DNA of 11,111 bases from Euperipatoides rowelli (taxonomy: Eukaryota; Onychophora; Udeonychophora; Euonychophora; Peripatopsidae): the NCBI GenBank assembly GCA_003024985.2, contig PXIH01S0054116.1. One strand, 5' to 3'. The translations under genes were made by a program, and so were the position numbers. Positions within the stretch are counted from its first letter, which is position 1. Each line of letters begins with the position of its first letter. The notes below the pieces were generated by a model. The model saw only the letters and a list, made by a program, of their open reading frames with translations. It did not search any database and was not told where the DNA came from. Of this stretch, positions 1 through 7,705 are shown piece by piece.

Positions 1-60
1 TCAAGGAAGAAATTGCAAAATTTATTCTGGCATTTAACAAATAAAATTTTATTTGGTAAA
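1..60 (+). repeat. Repeat C, truncated copy at the window edge
   Basis: The first 60 bases repeat the start of the longer C copy at 1252-1309 in the same orientation. Shared words include TCAAGGAAGAAAT, TTTATTCTGGCATTTA and TTTGGTAAA. Similarity stops where repeat A begins, so C is cut or joined to A here. The match begins at base 1, so more of C, and possibly the B unit that precedes C at 848-1251, may lie outside the window. Confidence 0.75.
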
Positions 61-65
61 GGACA

Positions 66-285
66 TATGTATATACAGTCTTGTGATTGGCATAAGTTAA
101 AGCAGGCCCCTGTCTAGGCTGACGTCAATCACGCTAACCGAGAATGTTAACCCAGACGCAATTTAGAATTTTTAATCAAAATATAGTTTGTCTCTGGATA
201 GAATAAGGCTCAATTAGGGTTGAGGGAAGCCTTATGAGATTAGAATATGCAGCTCGGCGAAGCTATCATGTCCAAGTATCGGACA
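66..285 (+). repeat. Repeat A, left copy (inverted relative to 9190-9425)
   Basis: About 220 bases match the reverse complement of 9190-9425 with small indels. Shared blocks include CTTGTG, TGGCATAAGTTAAAGCAG, ACGTCAATCACGCTAAC, GATAGAATAAGG, GGGAAGCCTTATGAG and GCAGCTCGGCGAAGCTATCA. There is no open reading frame. Both copies keep TGACGTCA, a perfect palindrome. In both places A sits upstream of retroelement coding sequence in the same orientation (RT fragment at 593-846 here, gag at 7705 on the right). A may therefore be part of that family's LTR or leader; this is inference. It could equally be an unrelated short interspersed element. Confidence 0.85.
120..127. promoter_or_regulatory. CRE-like palindrome TGACGTCA in repeat A
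   Basis: TGACGTCA is the full cAMP-response/ATF-CREB palindrome. The same eight bases occur at 9355-9362 in the inverted A copy although the flanks differ. Retention in both copies could reflect a promoter element of a mobile element or simply recent ancestry. Binding is not shown by sequence alone. Confidence 0.35.
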
Positions 286-592
286 CTTATAATTCTAAAA
301 AATAACTATAAAATGGGCTATGTGCATGGTAAAAACCCACCAATATTGTAGAGGGGAGTTAGTTTTAGGAATAGAAGGCAGAGATAAACCCACAAGAACA
401 CACACACATTTTATAAAAAAAATGAATTTGTCGCAAAAATTTATGACAGCGCGCTCACTCGAAGGTTAAAGAACTTTTATAGAAAATAAATAATGTGAAA
501 TCTAAGTGGAATTTTTTTAAGGCACAATAATTTATTTAATTATCTCATCATAAATCAATTTATTTGAGATACACAAAAAAATATTAAATTTT
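286..592. other. AT-rich stretch without recognisable gene
   Basis: No open frame of useful length is seen on either strand. It holds a short AC run near 397-410 (ACACACACACAC) and several A or T runs. It separates repeat A from the RT fragment. If A and the fragment come from one retroelement, this would be its former leader and gag region after large deletion, but no gag similarity to 6370-7705 was visible. Confidence 0.5.
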
Positions 593-846
593 AGGTTTAA
601 AAATGGACACGCCAATTTACTAACGTCAGTATAGAATTCCGTATCGCCTATACGAGCCTTTAAGATTGCAACTGGTAAGTTAGAAAAGCAAATATTATAA
701 ACAAGGTATAGTCTTTATAATTCGCCAGTATTAGTCTTGCCTAACAAAGACTCAAAAGAAGTTAGGATATGTTTAGACTTACCTAAGATAAACAAGCAAA
801 TAGTGAACGAGCAATATCCGAACATGCAAAATGCCAATTTAGAGAA
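593..846 (+). pseudogene. Reverse transcriptase fragment, Ty3/gypsy type, second copy
   Basis: This stretch codes for the amino-terminal part of a Ty3/gypsy reverse transcriptase. It is a diverged copy, in inverse orientation, of the region around 5040-5315 in the main element. Recognisable pieces are MDTPIY, RQYRIPYRLYEPLRLQL, SPVLVLPNKDSKE and VRICLDLPKINKQIVNEQYP. These belong to the fingers region just before catalytic motif A. The frame is broken: TAA at 621-623 replaces a glutamine codon of the other copy, a TAG follows near the LQL block, and the SPVLVLP block lies in a different frame from MDTPIY. The fragment stops abruptly at repeat B, before the catalytic LDL box. It is non-functional. 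It was found only by comparison with the minus-strand copy, since no long open frame covers it. Confidence 0.88.
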
Positions 847-847
847 C

Positions 848-1235
848 CTTGCCAGAGGTGAATTTTAAATGTTGACTTAATTTTCATAGGTCTCCAAGTC
901 GGCAACTCTTGTTATTATGCAGAAGAAAATGCTGTAAATATAGTAGAGTGCCCTCATGTGAGAAGAGCAGTAACTAGGATGAAAGATTTCTTGCACTATA
1001 TAGCTAAGCTGGTTACCATGAAAACATAGCTTTAACCCGAAATTTCATAGCTTAATTGAGTAACTGACCAGAATTTGTAATAACTTAGTTAATATGATAC
1101 TTTTGGACTCTTTCTGGTTACTTTATCAGCCGATTCACTGGGCTTCAACAGTAGAGGAAAGGGAGGGGGGTTTGTAGGCCCACCTGAGAAAAGTTAGATA
1201 AAAGATGATAGAACAAAAAAAATTGACAAACTTTT
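848..1235 (+). repeat. Repeat B, left copy (direct repeat of 10039-10415)
   Basis: About 385 bases are repeated in the same orientation at 10039-10415, with high similarity and a few 2-3 base indels. Shared blocks include TTGCCAGAGGTGAATTT, AAGTCGGCAACTCTTGTTAT, AACTAGGATGAAAGATTTCT, GACCAGAATTTGTAATAACT and TAGGCCCACCTGAGAAAAGT. It begins where the RT fragment ends and runs into repeat C. The direct pair encloses the whole retroelement, but the ends lack clear TG..CA borders and the pair joins different sequence on its right side, so I do not call it an LTR pair. A short frame ending in MKDFLHYIAKLVTMKT is partly kept in the other copy (MKDFFKITKQVTMET), with two 3-base indels, but also a 2-base one; coding origin is doubtful. 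Confidence 0.88.
1012..1025 (+). promoter_or_regulatory. X-box-like (RFX) motif in repeat B
   Basis: GTTACCATGAAAAC fits the degenerate RFX X-box pattern RYYNYYWTRRNRAC. The other B copy has GTTACCATGGAAAC at 10194-10207, closer to the palindromic form. RFX factors bind this motif in animals. In a dispersed repeat it may be accidental. Confidence 0.25.
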
Positions 1236-1251
1236 ATTGCAAATTAATTAT

Positions 1252-1590
1252 TCAAGGAAGAAATCTAGAGATTTATTCTGGCATTTACAAAAAAATATTT
1301 GGTAAATGACAACTCTATCCATGGGATGAAAAATTACTTTACTGTACTATTAATAAACTATACTTATATTACTGTAGACTAATAACTGTTAGCCTGTTGC
1401 AATTTTGCTTAGCAGTTTATTATTTGAGTAAATGAACAAAAAAATATTTTTTTTTTTTTGATCAAAGTTTTGGCAAAGTTAGGAATTCCTTCTTTTTTTT
1501 TGTATAGATGATTTCAAGCGAATTGGACTTGTAGAACTAACATCCACTTTAAACTTTAATTTTAGGTAATCTGTCAACAAACTTTAGATT
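1252..1590 (+). repeat. Repeat C, left copy (inverted relative to 10430-11111)
   Basis: Bases 1252-1523 match the reverse complement of about 10856-11111 at roughly nine in ten positions. Bases 1524-1585 match the reverse complement of about 10430-10489. Shared blocks include TTTATTCTGGCATTTACAAA, GATGAAAAATTACTTTACTG, GACTAATAACTGTTAGCCTG and TTTTGGCAAAGTTAG. The copy includes a T run at 1448-1460 and another near 1493-1501. It lies between repeat B and the open frame at 1770. The right copy holds an extra block of about 366 bases at the point corresponding to AATTGG|ACTTGTAG here. The family is not recognised. Confidence 0.88.
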
Positions 1591-1620
1591 TACCTTAACT
1601 TATGAAGAAATGTTCTAGAA

Positions 1621-1685
1621 ATGAAAATTACAATTTTCATTTTGAAAATCTACATTGACAGTGTATCTTAGAAATGTGGATTTTC
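1621..1685. repeat. Two adjacent palindromes upstream of the ORF at 1770
   Basis: Bases 1621-1640 read ATGAAAATTACAATTTTCAT, a perfect inverted repeat with nine-base arms and a two-base centre. Directly after it, GAAAATCTACATT (1644-1656) pairs with AATGTGGATTTTC (1673-1685), 12 of 13 bases, around a 16-base loop. They lie just past the end of repeat C and 85 bases before the start codon at 1770. They could be an element end, a protein-binding site or chance in AT-rich DNA. Confidence 0.6.
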
Positions 1686-1769
1686 TAAGTTCCCTTTTGT
1701 TGCCTAGCAATGTAAGTGTTCTCTTTATAATAATTTTGTTATTGTATTTCTTTGAGCTAAGTTTTTATC

Positions 1770-2192
1770 ATGGCTGAGTTTACCGAGGTGAATTATTTGT
1801 CTGATGTTGAGCCTGAGAGTGCTGAAAGGGGTCTGTCCCCTGTACGGGATTTTGTCCCTAGTGCTGTGTATGAGAAGTTGCGTGCTGAACATTGTGCCTT
1901 GCTCAAGGCTCATCAGACACAAGGATTTGCGTTGGCCCGCGCTCAAACGTTATTGAACTCGGTACGTCAAGATTATTTGCTCAATGCTTATGGACCCATG
2001 CCTGCCGCTAAAGTTTCGCCTCCGATAGACTTAACTGACATTTGCACTAAGTGTCCTATCGTAAAGCATCGGGGGGGGGGGGGGGGGAGGCAACGTTCTA
2101 AGTGGAGACCTAACCTGGATAATCCCTACTGTAGGTTGCCATTAGGTACTGGGATCAAGCCTTCCATGTCCGATTCGCGTCCTCCTCAATGA
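1770..2192 (+). CDS. Unidentified 140-residue protein with glycine run
   Basis: I do not recognise this protein. The ATG at 1770 is followed by G, has A at minus 2 and C at minus 1, and lies 40 bases after a TTATAATAA sequence. The frame is open for 140 codons in DNA clearly richer in G and C than its flanks, with balanced codon use, which argues for real coding origin. The first 30 residues are acidic and probably disordered. Residues about 32-70 (from AVYEKLRAEH) look helical. Residues 89-95 contain a single CxxC (CTKC variant, DICTKC). Residues 102-106 are five glycines from the 17-base G run at 2071-2087. The tail is basic and rich in proline. A one-base error in the G run would replace the last 35 residues; a +1 shift meets TAA almost at once. 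It lies between repeat C and the 3' end of the minus-strand retroelement, so it may be an ORF of another mobile element (gag-like), or a host exon. No membrane segment or signal peptide is seen. Confidence 0.5.
   Translation: MAEFTEVNYLSDVEPESAERGLSPVRDFVPSAVYEKLRAEHCALLKAHQTQGFALARAQTLLNSVRQDYLLNAYGPMPAAKVSPPIDLTDICTKCPIVKHRGGGGGRQRSKWRPNLDNPYCRLPLGTGIKPSMSDSRPPQ
2071..2087 (+). repeat. 17-base G homopolymer inside the ORF
   Basis: Seventeen uninterrupted G bases lie within the 1770-2192 frame and encode glycine. Such a run slips in replication and is error-prone in sequencing. It can also stack as a G-quadruplex. The downstream frame therefore depends on the exact count. Confidence 0.9.
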
Positions 2193-2557
2193 CTTAAGTT
2201 ATTAGAAAATGTTTTTTTATTATTTAGTTTAGCTATGTTAATGTTCAATTAAACTCAACTGTTTATTTTATTCCTTAGTGTATTTCTTTGCATATGCTTA
2301 TTTTAACTAGTTTGTCTTAATTTGTATGTCATTATTATTTTTGCAAACACTTTTCTTTGTTTATTTTAGTATACTATATTTTGCTTTTGTTTTGTGTTTT
2401 ACTGCGTTTTCTTGTGTTTTACTGTGTTTTACCCGAGTAAAATATGCTTTATTCGTTTCTTCTTCTCAGGAAGTACCGTTTTATTTCAGGGTCTTGTGTC
2501 TCGATAGATTTCTCAGACTCTGTTTTTATTCAATTCACCCAGAGCGTTTGAGAATTT
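2193..2557. other. T-rich spacer between the ORF and the retroelement end
   Basis: This stretch is strongly T-rich on the plus strand. The plus-strand open frame here encodes only Phe/Leu/Val-rich low-complexity residues and looks like a composition artefact. On the minus strand it is where the retroelement's polypurine tract and 3' LTR would be expected. The purine run GAGAAGAAGAAACGAA (minus, about 2453-2468) is a weak polypurine-tract candidate. No LTR matching the other side was found. Confidence 0.5.
2392..2431 (+). repeat. Short tandem repeat, 2 x 20 bases
   Basis: TTGTGTTTTACTGCGTTTTC is followed directly by TTGTGTTTTACTGTGTTTTA, two 20-base units with 18 of 20 identical positions. 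It is a small slippage-type duplication in the T-rich spacer. Confidence 0.75.
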
Positions 2558-3810
2558 TCATTTTGCTAATTCGACCTCCGCCATTTCATTTGTTGGCGCT
2601 GTGATCGAATCATATTCGTGCAAAATTTTTAGATATTGAGCATACTCTTCCTCCTTTTGTTTTTGTGCTTTTGTGCTTGCATCTACCGTTTCTACTTCTT
2701 CTTGGGGGTTATTATAGTCTGTTTTGGTTACCACTACATTATTTGTCCTAGTCCTAGCGTTTATTGTGACTTCGTCATCGGTAATAACCTTACGCTGCAC
2801 GTATGCTTTAATTTTATCTATATGCACTTGTTTTACTCTTTCTAGGTGTTTGATATCTTGAATATGGTAGTTTGCCATGCCTGTTCTTTTTATAATACAG
2901 TATGGACCCATATATCTGGGGTTCAGTTTTCGGTTATGTCCTGAATAACTGGGGATGTCTAATGCTCTCCAATGTCAAACTTGCGTAAGTGTCGCCCTTT
3001 ATCTTTATTTCTAGCATTGGAGATGGAGGCGTTTTGTAAGTTAGCAAAAACTTCTGCCTTTGCTGCCTGCAGCTTTTCCAATATGGCATCTACCAGATCT
3101 ATTCTTTCTAGGTTATCGTTATTTTCATTCAGGTTGAATTCTGAAAGAGCATCATACTGATAACAGCTATGAAAAATTTAGAAGGGGACTTGTTTGATGC
3201 TGCTGTGTACTGTGTTGTTAATTACTTGCATAAGGTAAGGGAGCATGATGTCCCAATCGGTGAACTCTTTGTTGCAATAATAGGCGATTAGATTAAGCAT
3301 CTTAGTGTTAATCCTTTCACTTATCCCAAAAACTCATTGTTGTGATCCTATCTATGCCTAGTTTCTTGTATAATGTTTTTCATTATGTCCTACTAGTTGT
3401 GGTCCACGGTCTGATAGAATATACTTTGATCCACCGTATCGTAAATAAATTGCTTTCATATAGTCCGCTGCAATGATATGTGCTTCCTGGCTTGGGATAG
3501 GGCTGGCGAATGTCATGCGGGAGAAATGGTCAGTATATGTTATGTATTTATTTCTCCTTTGTGCTGTTGAGAAGGGACCTAATATATCGATACTGAGCTT
3601 TGACATGCAGGAGGAAGGAGGTTTGACAGTTTGTATAGGAGCTTTTACACATACTCTGTTCCTACGCTGGCATTTTTTGCAGCTATTGATATATTTTTTT
3701 AACGTCTGTAAATAGAGTTGGCCAAAAGAAGTTTTGTTTTATTCTGTATGCGGTTTTTTTCAAGCGAAAAGTGTCCACCGATTAGGCTATCGTGATATGC
3801 GAACATAATG
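2558..3810 (-). pseudogene. pol: Integrase, Ty3/gypsy type, broken
   Basis: The integrase inserts the element's cDNA into host DNA. An HHCC finger is visible: HDSLIGGH (3771-3794) and, after a frame change, CKKC (3670-3681). The DDE core follows with D in SIDILGPF (3586-3588), D in ILSDRGPQ (3409-3411) and E in GISERINTKM (3316-3318). The last two lie 31 codons apart, a little short of the usual 35 spacing, with three in-frame stops between them. Core sequence continues through DWDIMLPYLMQVINNTVHSS to a stop near 3193. After another frame change come a region with LERIDLVDAILEKLQAAK and the GPY/F module MGPYCIIKR with NYHIQDI and VHIDKIKAY (about 2911-2800). A charged tail of about 80 residues runs to the stop at 2558; it matches no domain I know. 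Confidence 0.92.
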
Positions 3811-4069
3811 TCCGGTATGAGGGATGCTGGGACGATAGTTCTGTAAGCTGTACATTCTGAGTTTCCTAGTTTTTTTATTGTTATTTTCGTCTAATAAATA
3901 AGTTTTGTCATTTAGTTTATTTTCTTTTATTAATAATGTCTTTACAGTATTCGTCTTTGTTGTCTATTCGCATAAGCTCGATCGTGATTGGTCTCTTACT
4001 ATTTTCCAAAGCGCAAGTTGTTGTGGTCTCGCCTTCTACGTGACTTCGAGATAACGTCTGTGACACTGT
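3811..4069 (-). pseudogene. pol: Linker between RNase H and integrase
   Basis: In intact relatives the pol polyprotein runs continuously from RNase H to the integrase finger. Here the minus strand has many stops and no recognisable motif except the start of the finger near 3800. The stretch is probably decayed linker sequence. It is given as part of the pol pseudogene from its position only. Confidence 0.45.
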
Positions 4070-4571
4070 TTAATTTGCCAGGGATGTGCTCGTACAGGAT
4101 GTGTTTTGTTGTAAATTCATCATCCATCTGGCTACTCTAGCGTTGGTATCCTTTAGCTCTACAATATACGTCAGTGGTTTGTGGTCAGTCAGTAGTAGTA
4201 TTTTGTTACCGTATGTCATGTATTTAAATTGTTCAATGGTGAATACAATGGCTAAAGATTCTTGTTCAATTACTGTGTAGTTTCTTTCTGCTTTATTCAA
4301 CCTTCTACTGGCGTATGCTATTGGCTGTACTTCGCCCTTTTCATTTTCCTATTCTAATACCGCTCCTAAGATGTGAGGGAGGCGTCAGTTTTAATTATAA
4401 ATGGTTTACAATAGTTTGGGAATGCGAATAGTGATGCTGTAGTCAGTTTTTGCTTTAACGATGGGAAGGCTACCTCAGCATTTTCGTTCCACGTAATTGC
4501 AGTATTTCTTTTCTTTAACAGATCGTACAATGGGGCAGCTAATTCAGCAAAATTTGTAATAAATTTTCTAT
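4014..4571 (-). pseudogene. pol: RT connection and RNase H domain, broken
   Basis: RNase H removes the RNA strand during reverse transcription. Reading on from the RT, FITNFAELAAPLYDLLKK and WNENAEVAFPSLKQKL form the connection region after a stop at 4568. Then comes FIIKTDAS with the first catalytic aspartate, after which stops and a frame change occur. A clean block from about 4305 reads NKAERNYTVIEQESLAIVFT, with the catalytic glutamate, and LLLTDHKPLTYIV, with the next aspartate. Near 4110 a frameshift ends the open frame at 4070. In another frame the normal ending continues as YEHIPGKLNSVTDVIS, equivalent to the family's PGKxNxVADxLSR end. The domain is complete in outline but cannot be translated. 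Confidence 0.92.
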
Positions 4572-5602
4572 AGAAGTTTAAACTTCCCAGACAACTCCTT
4601 ACTCCCTCCGACTGTTGTGGGGCGCACTAGCCTTTGTATGGCATCTACGCTTCTTTCTATAGGTCTACACCCGTTTTTAGCGACTGTATGCCTTAAGTAT
4701 TTTATTGATTCCTTAAATAGATGACATTTTGAAGGTTTTACTGCTAAATTAACTTTCTCTAGCGCTGCAAGCACTTCCTCTAATGTTTGTAAGTGTTCCT
4801 CGATGTTAGGCAAATGTATAATGATGTCCTCTAGGTAAGCAAAAATGTGACCTTTTAATATGTTATGGTGTAAACATTTTATCATTATCTTTTGAAAAAT
4901 GGCTGCTGATGTTAAGCAACCCTGACAAAGGCGGGTGAATGTATATTTAGCCAACGGTACGGAAAAAGCAAACTTTTTCTGGGCTTCTGTTAATTTGACA
5001 TTAAAGTACCCATTGTTTAGATCTAGACTACTGAAGATATGTGCGCCAACTAGGTTCTCTAAAATATCGGCAATGCGCATGATCGGATATTGCTCTTTCA
5101 CTATTTGCTTGTTTATCTTACATAGGTCTAAACATATCCTAATTTCTTTTGAGTCTCTTAGGCAAGTCTAATACTGGCGAATTATATGGACTATGTACCT
5201 TTTTTAAAATATTTGCTTTTTTATCTTATCCAGTTGTAATCTTAAAGGCTCGTAAAGGCTATGCAGAATTCTATACTGCCGTTGGTAAATTGGCATGTCC
5301 GTTTTGAATTTGGGCTCGTAAGGTGGTATGTTGGCCCCAGTCATGTTTGTCACGTCCTCAATGAGAATTTTTTTGTGTTTGTCAAGTATATTTTCTAGTT
5401 GTTGTCTATAAGTATCGCTCAAGCCTAACTCTTTTGTTTTCAATAGTCCAAATAATTCGGTAGTTTGATCGCCCATATCTTTATTCTCGAGCATCGTGGT
5501 TTCGCAGAAGTTTGTTCTATCCTGTGATTTGTTGTGGGGTATATCACGTGACTTATTTTTCTTAAACTGAAGCTTCACTGTGTGATGTTTGCAATCAATC
5601 AC
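4568..5602 (-). pseudogene. pol: Reverse transcriptase, Ty3/gypsy type, broken
   Basis: It would copy element RNA into DNA. The amino-terminal part (5602-5207) contains PKFKTDMPIYQRQYRI and ends at TAA 5204-5206. About 35 codons later the same frame resumes with RICLDLCKINKQIVKEQYP. In between, the SPVL block is in another frame and a second stop occurs, so two compensating indels lie here. From 5101 a 177-codon stretch is open: IFSSLDLNNGYFNVKL carries motif A with its catalytic aspartate, and FTRLCQGCLTSAAIFQ corresponds to the usual RxPxGLxxAP box with changes. The catalytic box reads YLEDII at 4826-4837, with glutamate where YxDD has its first aspartate. The thumb follows up to SGKFKLL and a stop at 4568. 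The substitution predicts an inactive enzyme even without the breaks. Confidence 0.95.
4826..4837 (-). other. Altered RT catalytic box YLED
   Basis: Codons TAC CTA GAG GAC give YLED. RT polymerases of this group carry YxDD, and both aspartates bind metal. GAG differs from an aspartate codon at its third base only, so a single substitution explains it. Confidence 0.9.
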
Positions 5603-5900
5603 GGCTTCGTACAGTGCACACAGTCAAACCCCAGAATCATCTGGAATGTGACTGCTATAATTCAACCACGCATACCGGTTGTACTAAGGTTTTATCCGCT
5701 ACTTTAATATTTATCAGGGTTTTAATTCTGTGTATCGTTTTGTTAGACACTGGCGAATTTAATGGAGACCGCTATTGTTTTGGCACTTAGTTGGTCTAGG
5801 CTCACGCAACTCTCGATGATAGTTTTCAGCTCCTGTGTCTAAAAGTGTGTAGACTTTCTTTGCTAACACTTCTATTAAAATAGGCTTATCTTCATATAAT
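5560..5900 (-). pseudogene. pol: Aspartic protease, retroelement type, broken
   Basis: Retroelement proteases cut the polyprotein and work as dimers, each giving one DTG/DSG triad. Here KVYTLLDTGAEN is clear, with DTG at 5831-5839 on the minus strand. Following residues read IIESCVSLDQLSAKTIAVSI in a second frame, so a frameshift falls just after the triad. Several stops follow. Near 5640 the frame MILGFDC resembles the second conserved protease box (ILGxD). It is followed by AVIDCKHHTVKL, which leads straight into the RT frame that opens at 5602. Position between zinc knuckle and RT is as expected. Confidence 0.85.
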
Positions 5901-6122
5901 TCAGAACATTTAACATAATATCCGTTTTTGTTTGCTTGATTTTATAAATTTGCTTGCTTGGTAGACTTATGGAATACACCCTGTGCCATTTTGTTTCCCT
6001 GTTTATAAATTTTGGATGTTTTTCTTACGATTTTGTTTTGTTGGGCTGGATTTAGTACTGAGTTAACAGACATACCACGATAGTTTTTTGGATTTCTTTC
6101 CTAGCACTCCTTCACAGGATTC

Positions 6123-6461
6123 TCATGTCTTAAATTCTGGGGAATGCTTGGCGATCTGAGGTGGGTTAAATTTATGTTTTGTTTCGTCCTCTCTCGCAAT
6201 ACAACCATATTCGAAAGATTTCTTTCCCGATTTATTATTTTTATTTCGATTGGCTGTTTTCCAACTTTGTTTAATTACTGGTTTCTTTTGCATATTAGGT
6301 TCTACGCTTGAGTGAATTATCAGCAGAGGGTCCGATTTTTCTATCAATATTTTTGTTAGTCCCAACATTTACGGATCCGACAAATGTAGGGGACTTTAGT
6401 TTAAAGCCCTGCTGTTATTACCTCGATTGGGATCGTTGTTTGCATTTCGTTGCTTTTTATA
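6123..6461 (-). pseudogene. Gag carboxy end / gag-pol linker
   Basis: Directly after the zinc knuckle the minus strand reads a basic segment (YKKQRNANNDPNRG), and then an 81-codon open stretch (6368-6123) rich in Lys, Asn, Ser and Pro. It has no domain I recognise. Such low-complexity basic sequence is common between nucleocapsid and protease in these elements. A stretch with many stops (5901-6122) joins it to the protease. Confidence 0.55.
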
Positions 6462-6503
6462 ACAATCCCTTTAGAGATGACCATTAAATTTACAATAATT
6501 GCA
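6462..6503 (-). pseudogene. gag: CCHC zinc knuckle of gag nucleocapsid, with internal stop
   Basis: The minus strand reads CNYCKFNGHL, a TAA stop, then RDC. This gives C-x2-C-x4-H-x4-C exactly, the spacing of the retroelement nucleocapsid knuckle that binds RNA. The stop lies between the histidine and the last cysteine. Basic residues follow (YKKQRN), as usual for nucleocapsid. Confidence 0.85.
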
Positions 6504-7705
6504 GTACAAGGCTTTCCTAATGCTTTATCTTTCTAGCCTTTTTTTATTTTGTCTCGTTAATTCATCTACCGCTGCCTTCAATTCTCGCAATTGATTCTTT
6601 TATGGTTGGCTCTATACTTGCTTCACTACTACTGCACTAACTAATTTGCCCTTTTGCTCTCCTAGCAGTTTAAATTTGAATTCTATATCTTCGATATAGG
6701 CTATACTTTTCTTTAGCGAGATATTTGCTTTTCGAATGCGTTCAGTTGCTAGCTTAGGCCTATTCTATAGTGTTCCACCAACATCCTATTATTCTCGATC
6801 ATAGAGCTGCCTGGAGGTGGACGTAGGGTTCCCCTATTGCTAGAAATCTACAACAGTAGCTTATCACACTTTCATTGCTCCCTTGCCTGCATGCATTAAA
6901 TAGCTTTTTTGTTCGACTTCTATCGATCTGAAGGGGAAACATTTTTCTTAGATCTTGTAAGTGCTCCTCTAGCGAGATAAAGTTTTGGCTATCTAATCCG
7001 GCTACATATAACGCCTTTGCTTTGCCTGTGATCCTTTTTTCTAAGATTGATCTAGCCTTTGCTTCAGGCCATTTGTACTGTTCATGTAGGGCCATGAATT
7101 CTGTAATGTATTATTCAATTCTGAACACGTCACCTTCCAATATTTGGAAAGTGGTGAATTCAGTTGATACATCATAGCCTACTTGCGTAGCCCAGCCTTC
7201 AGGCATTTGCACAACTACGTTAGTAGGGGCTATATTGCGATTACAATTGCAAGGGATGTTACTTTCGGGTCCTGAACCTCCTGAATTAATGGGCCGATCT
7301 CTCTTGTTTAACGTGGGGCTCGGATAGCTGCGAGGGTTTATGGGGATTACATTATCGCTGAACGTTAAACATTGTACTGTAGGCGCCTGCACAGTAACGC
7401 TTATTGATTCTAAGGGGGTTGATTCTACTACACACCAGAACCACTAAACTTATCACTTAATAAATTGTCTCCCTTAATTTACTAATTACCCCACTTTGAT
7501 CAGCTAATTCAGCCTTTAACTTATCAATTTCGCTCTTTTTCTTATCGATTTCGCTTTGGAGATCCCTTTCATTGTCTGGTTTAGCCACCTTGGCCACCAC
7601 AACATCCGGTTCTTCAGTAACTTCAGGAGCCGCTGTCTGTGCAACTGGAGATTTGAACTGAACCTCACTATCATCCTCTGGAGAAGGCATTACAGTATCT
7701 CCCAT
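6504..7705 (-). pseudogene. gag: Gag (coiled coil and capsid-like region), broken
   Basis: Gag forms the particle that packages element RNA. The minus-strand ATG at 7705 opens 82 codons: an acidic, proline-containing start, then a heptad-like charged helix (about residues 45-80, with SEIDKKKSEIDKLKAELADQ), a likely coiled coil, ending at a stop at 7457. After a shift, a Pro/Asn/Ser-rich stretch (7392-7111) leads into the capsid-like part: EGDVFRIE, one in-frame TAA, YITEFMALHEQYKWPEAKAR, then ILEKRITGKAKALYVAGL and LEEHLQDLRKMF (7095-6950). This pattern resembles the retrotransposon gag family, in which W..a...l...L.G.A is conserved. Beyond 6799 stops are frequent up to the zinc knuckle. I chose ATG 7705 because it is the first of the open coiled-coil frame. 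Confidence 0.82.

Larger units (their letters stand above)
2558..7705 (-). mobile_element. Degenerate Ty3/gypsy-type LTR retrotransposon (internal region)
   Basis: On the minus strand the order is gag, zinc knuckle, aspartic protease, reverse transcriptase, RNase H, integrase. RT before integrase is the order of the Ty3/gypsy group; Ty1/copia has integrase first. The integrase ends in a GPY/F module, which is typical of that group. Every part has stops or frameshifts and the RT catalytic box is altered, so this copy cannot move by itself. No env-like frame follows the integrase. A possible primer-binding site lies upstream at 7951-7968. LTRs were searched for by eye on both sides: no same-orientation pair was found, so the 3' end may be lost or too diverged. 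The clade cannot be fixed without a tree. Confidence 0.93.

Noticed and set aside
1725-1946. 73-codon minus-strand frame
   Set aside because: It is the antisense shadow of the better plus-strand frame at 1770 and uses no good start.
2453-2468. Purine run GAGAAGAAGAAACGAA on the minus strand as a polypurine tract
   Set aside because: Position is plausible, but no LTR start follows and purine runs are common here; it is mentioned only in the spacer entry.
2326-2604. 92-codon plus-strand frame rich in Phe, Leu and Val, like a membrane protein
   Set aside because: It comes from T-rich low-complexity DNA and runs into the opposite strand of the integrase tail; the residue mix is what poly-T-rich sequence gives in any frame.
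2636-3715. Plus-strand frames at 2636-2845, 2972-3160 and 3473-3715
   Set aside because: They lie opposite recognisable integrase sequence on the minus strand and show no motif of their own.
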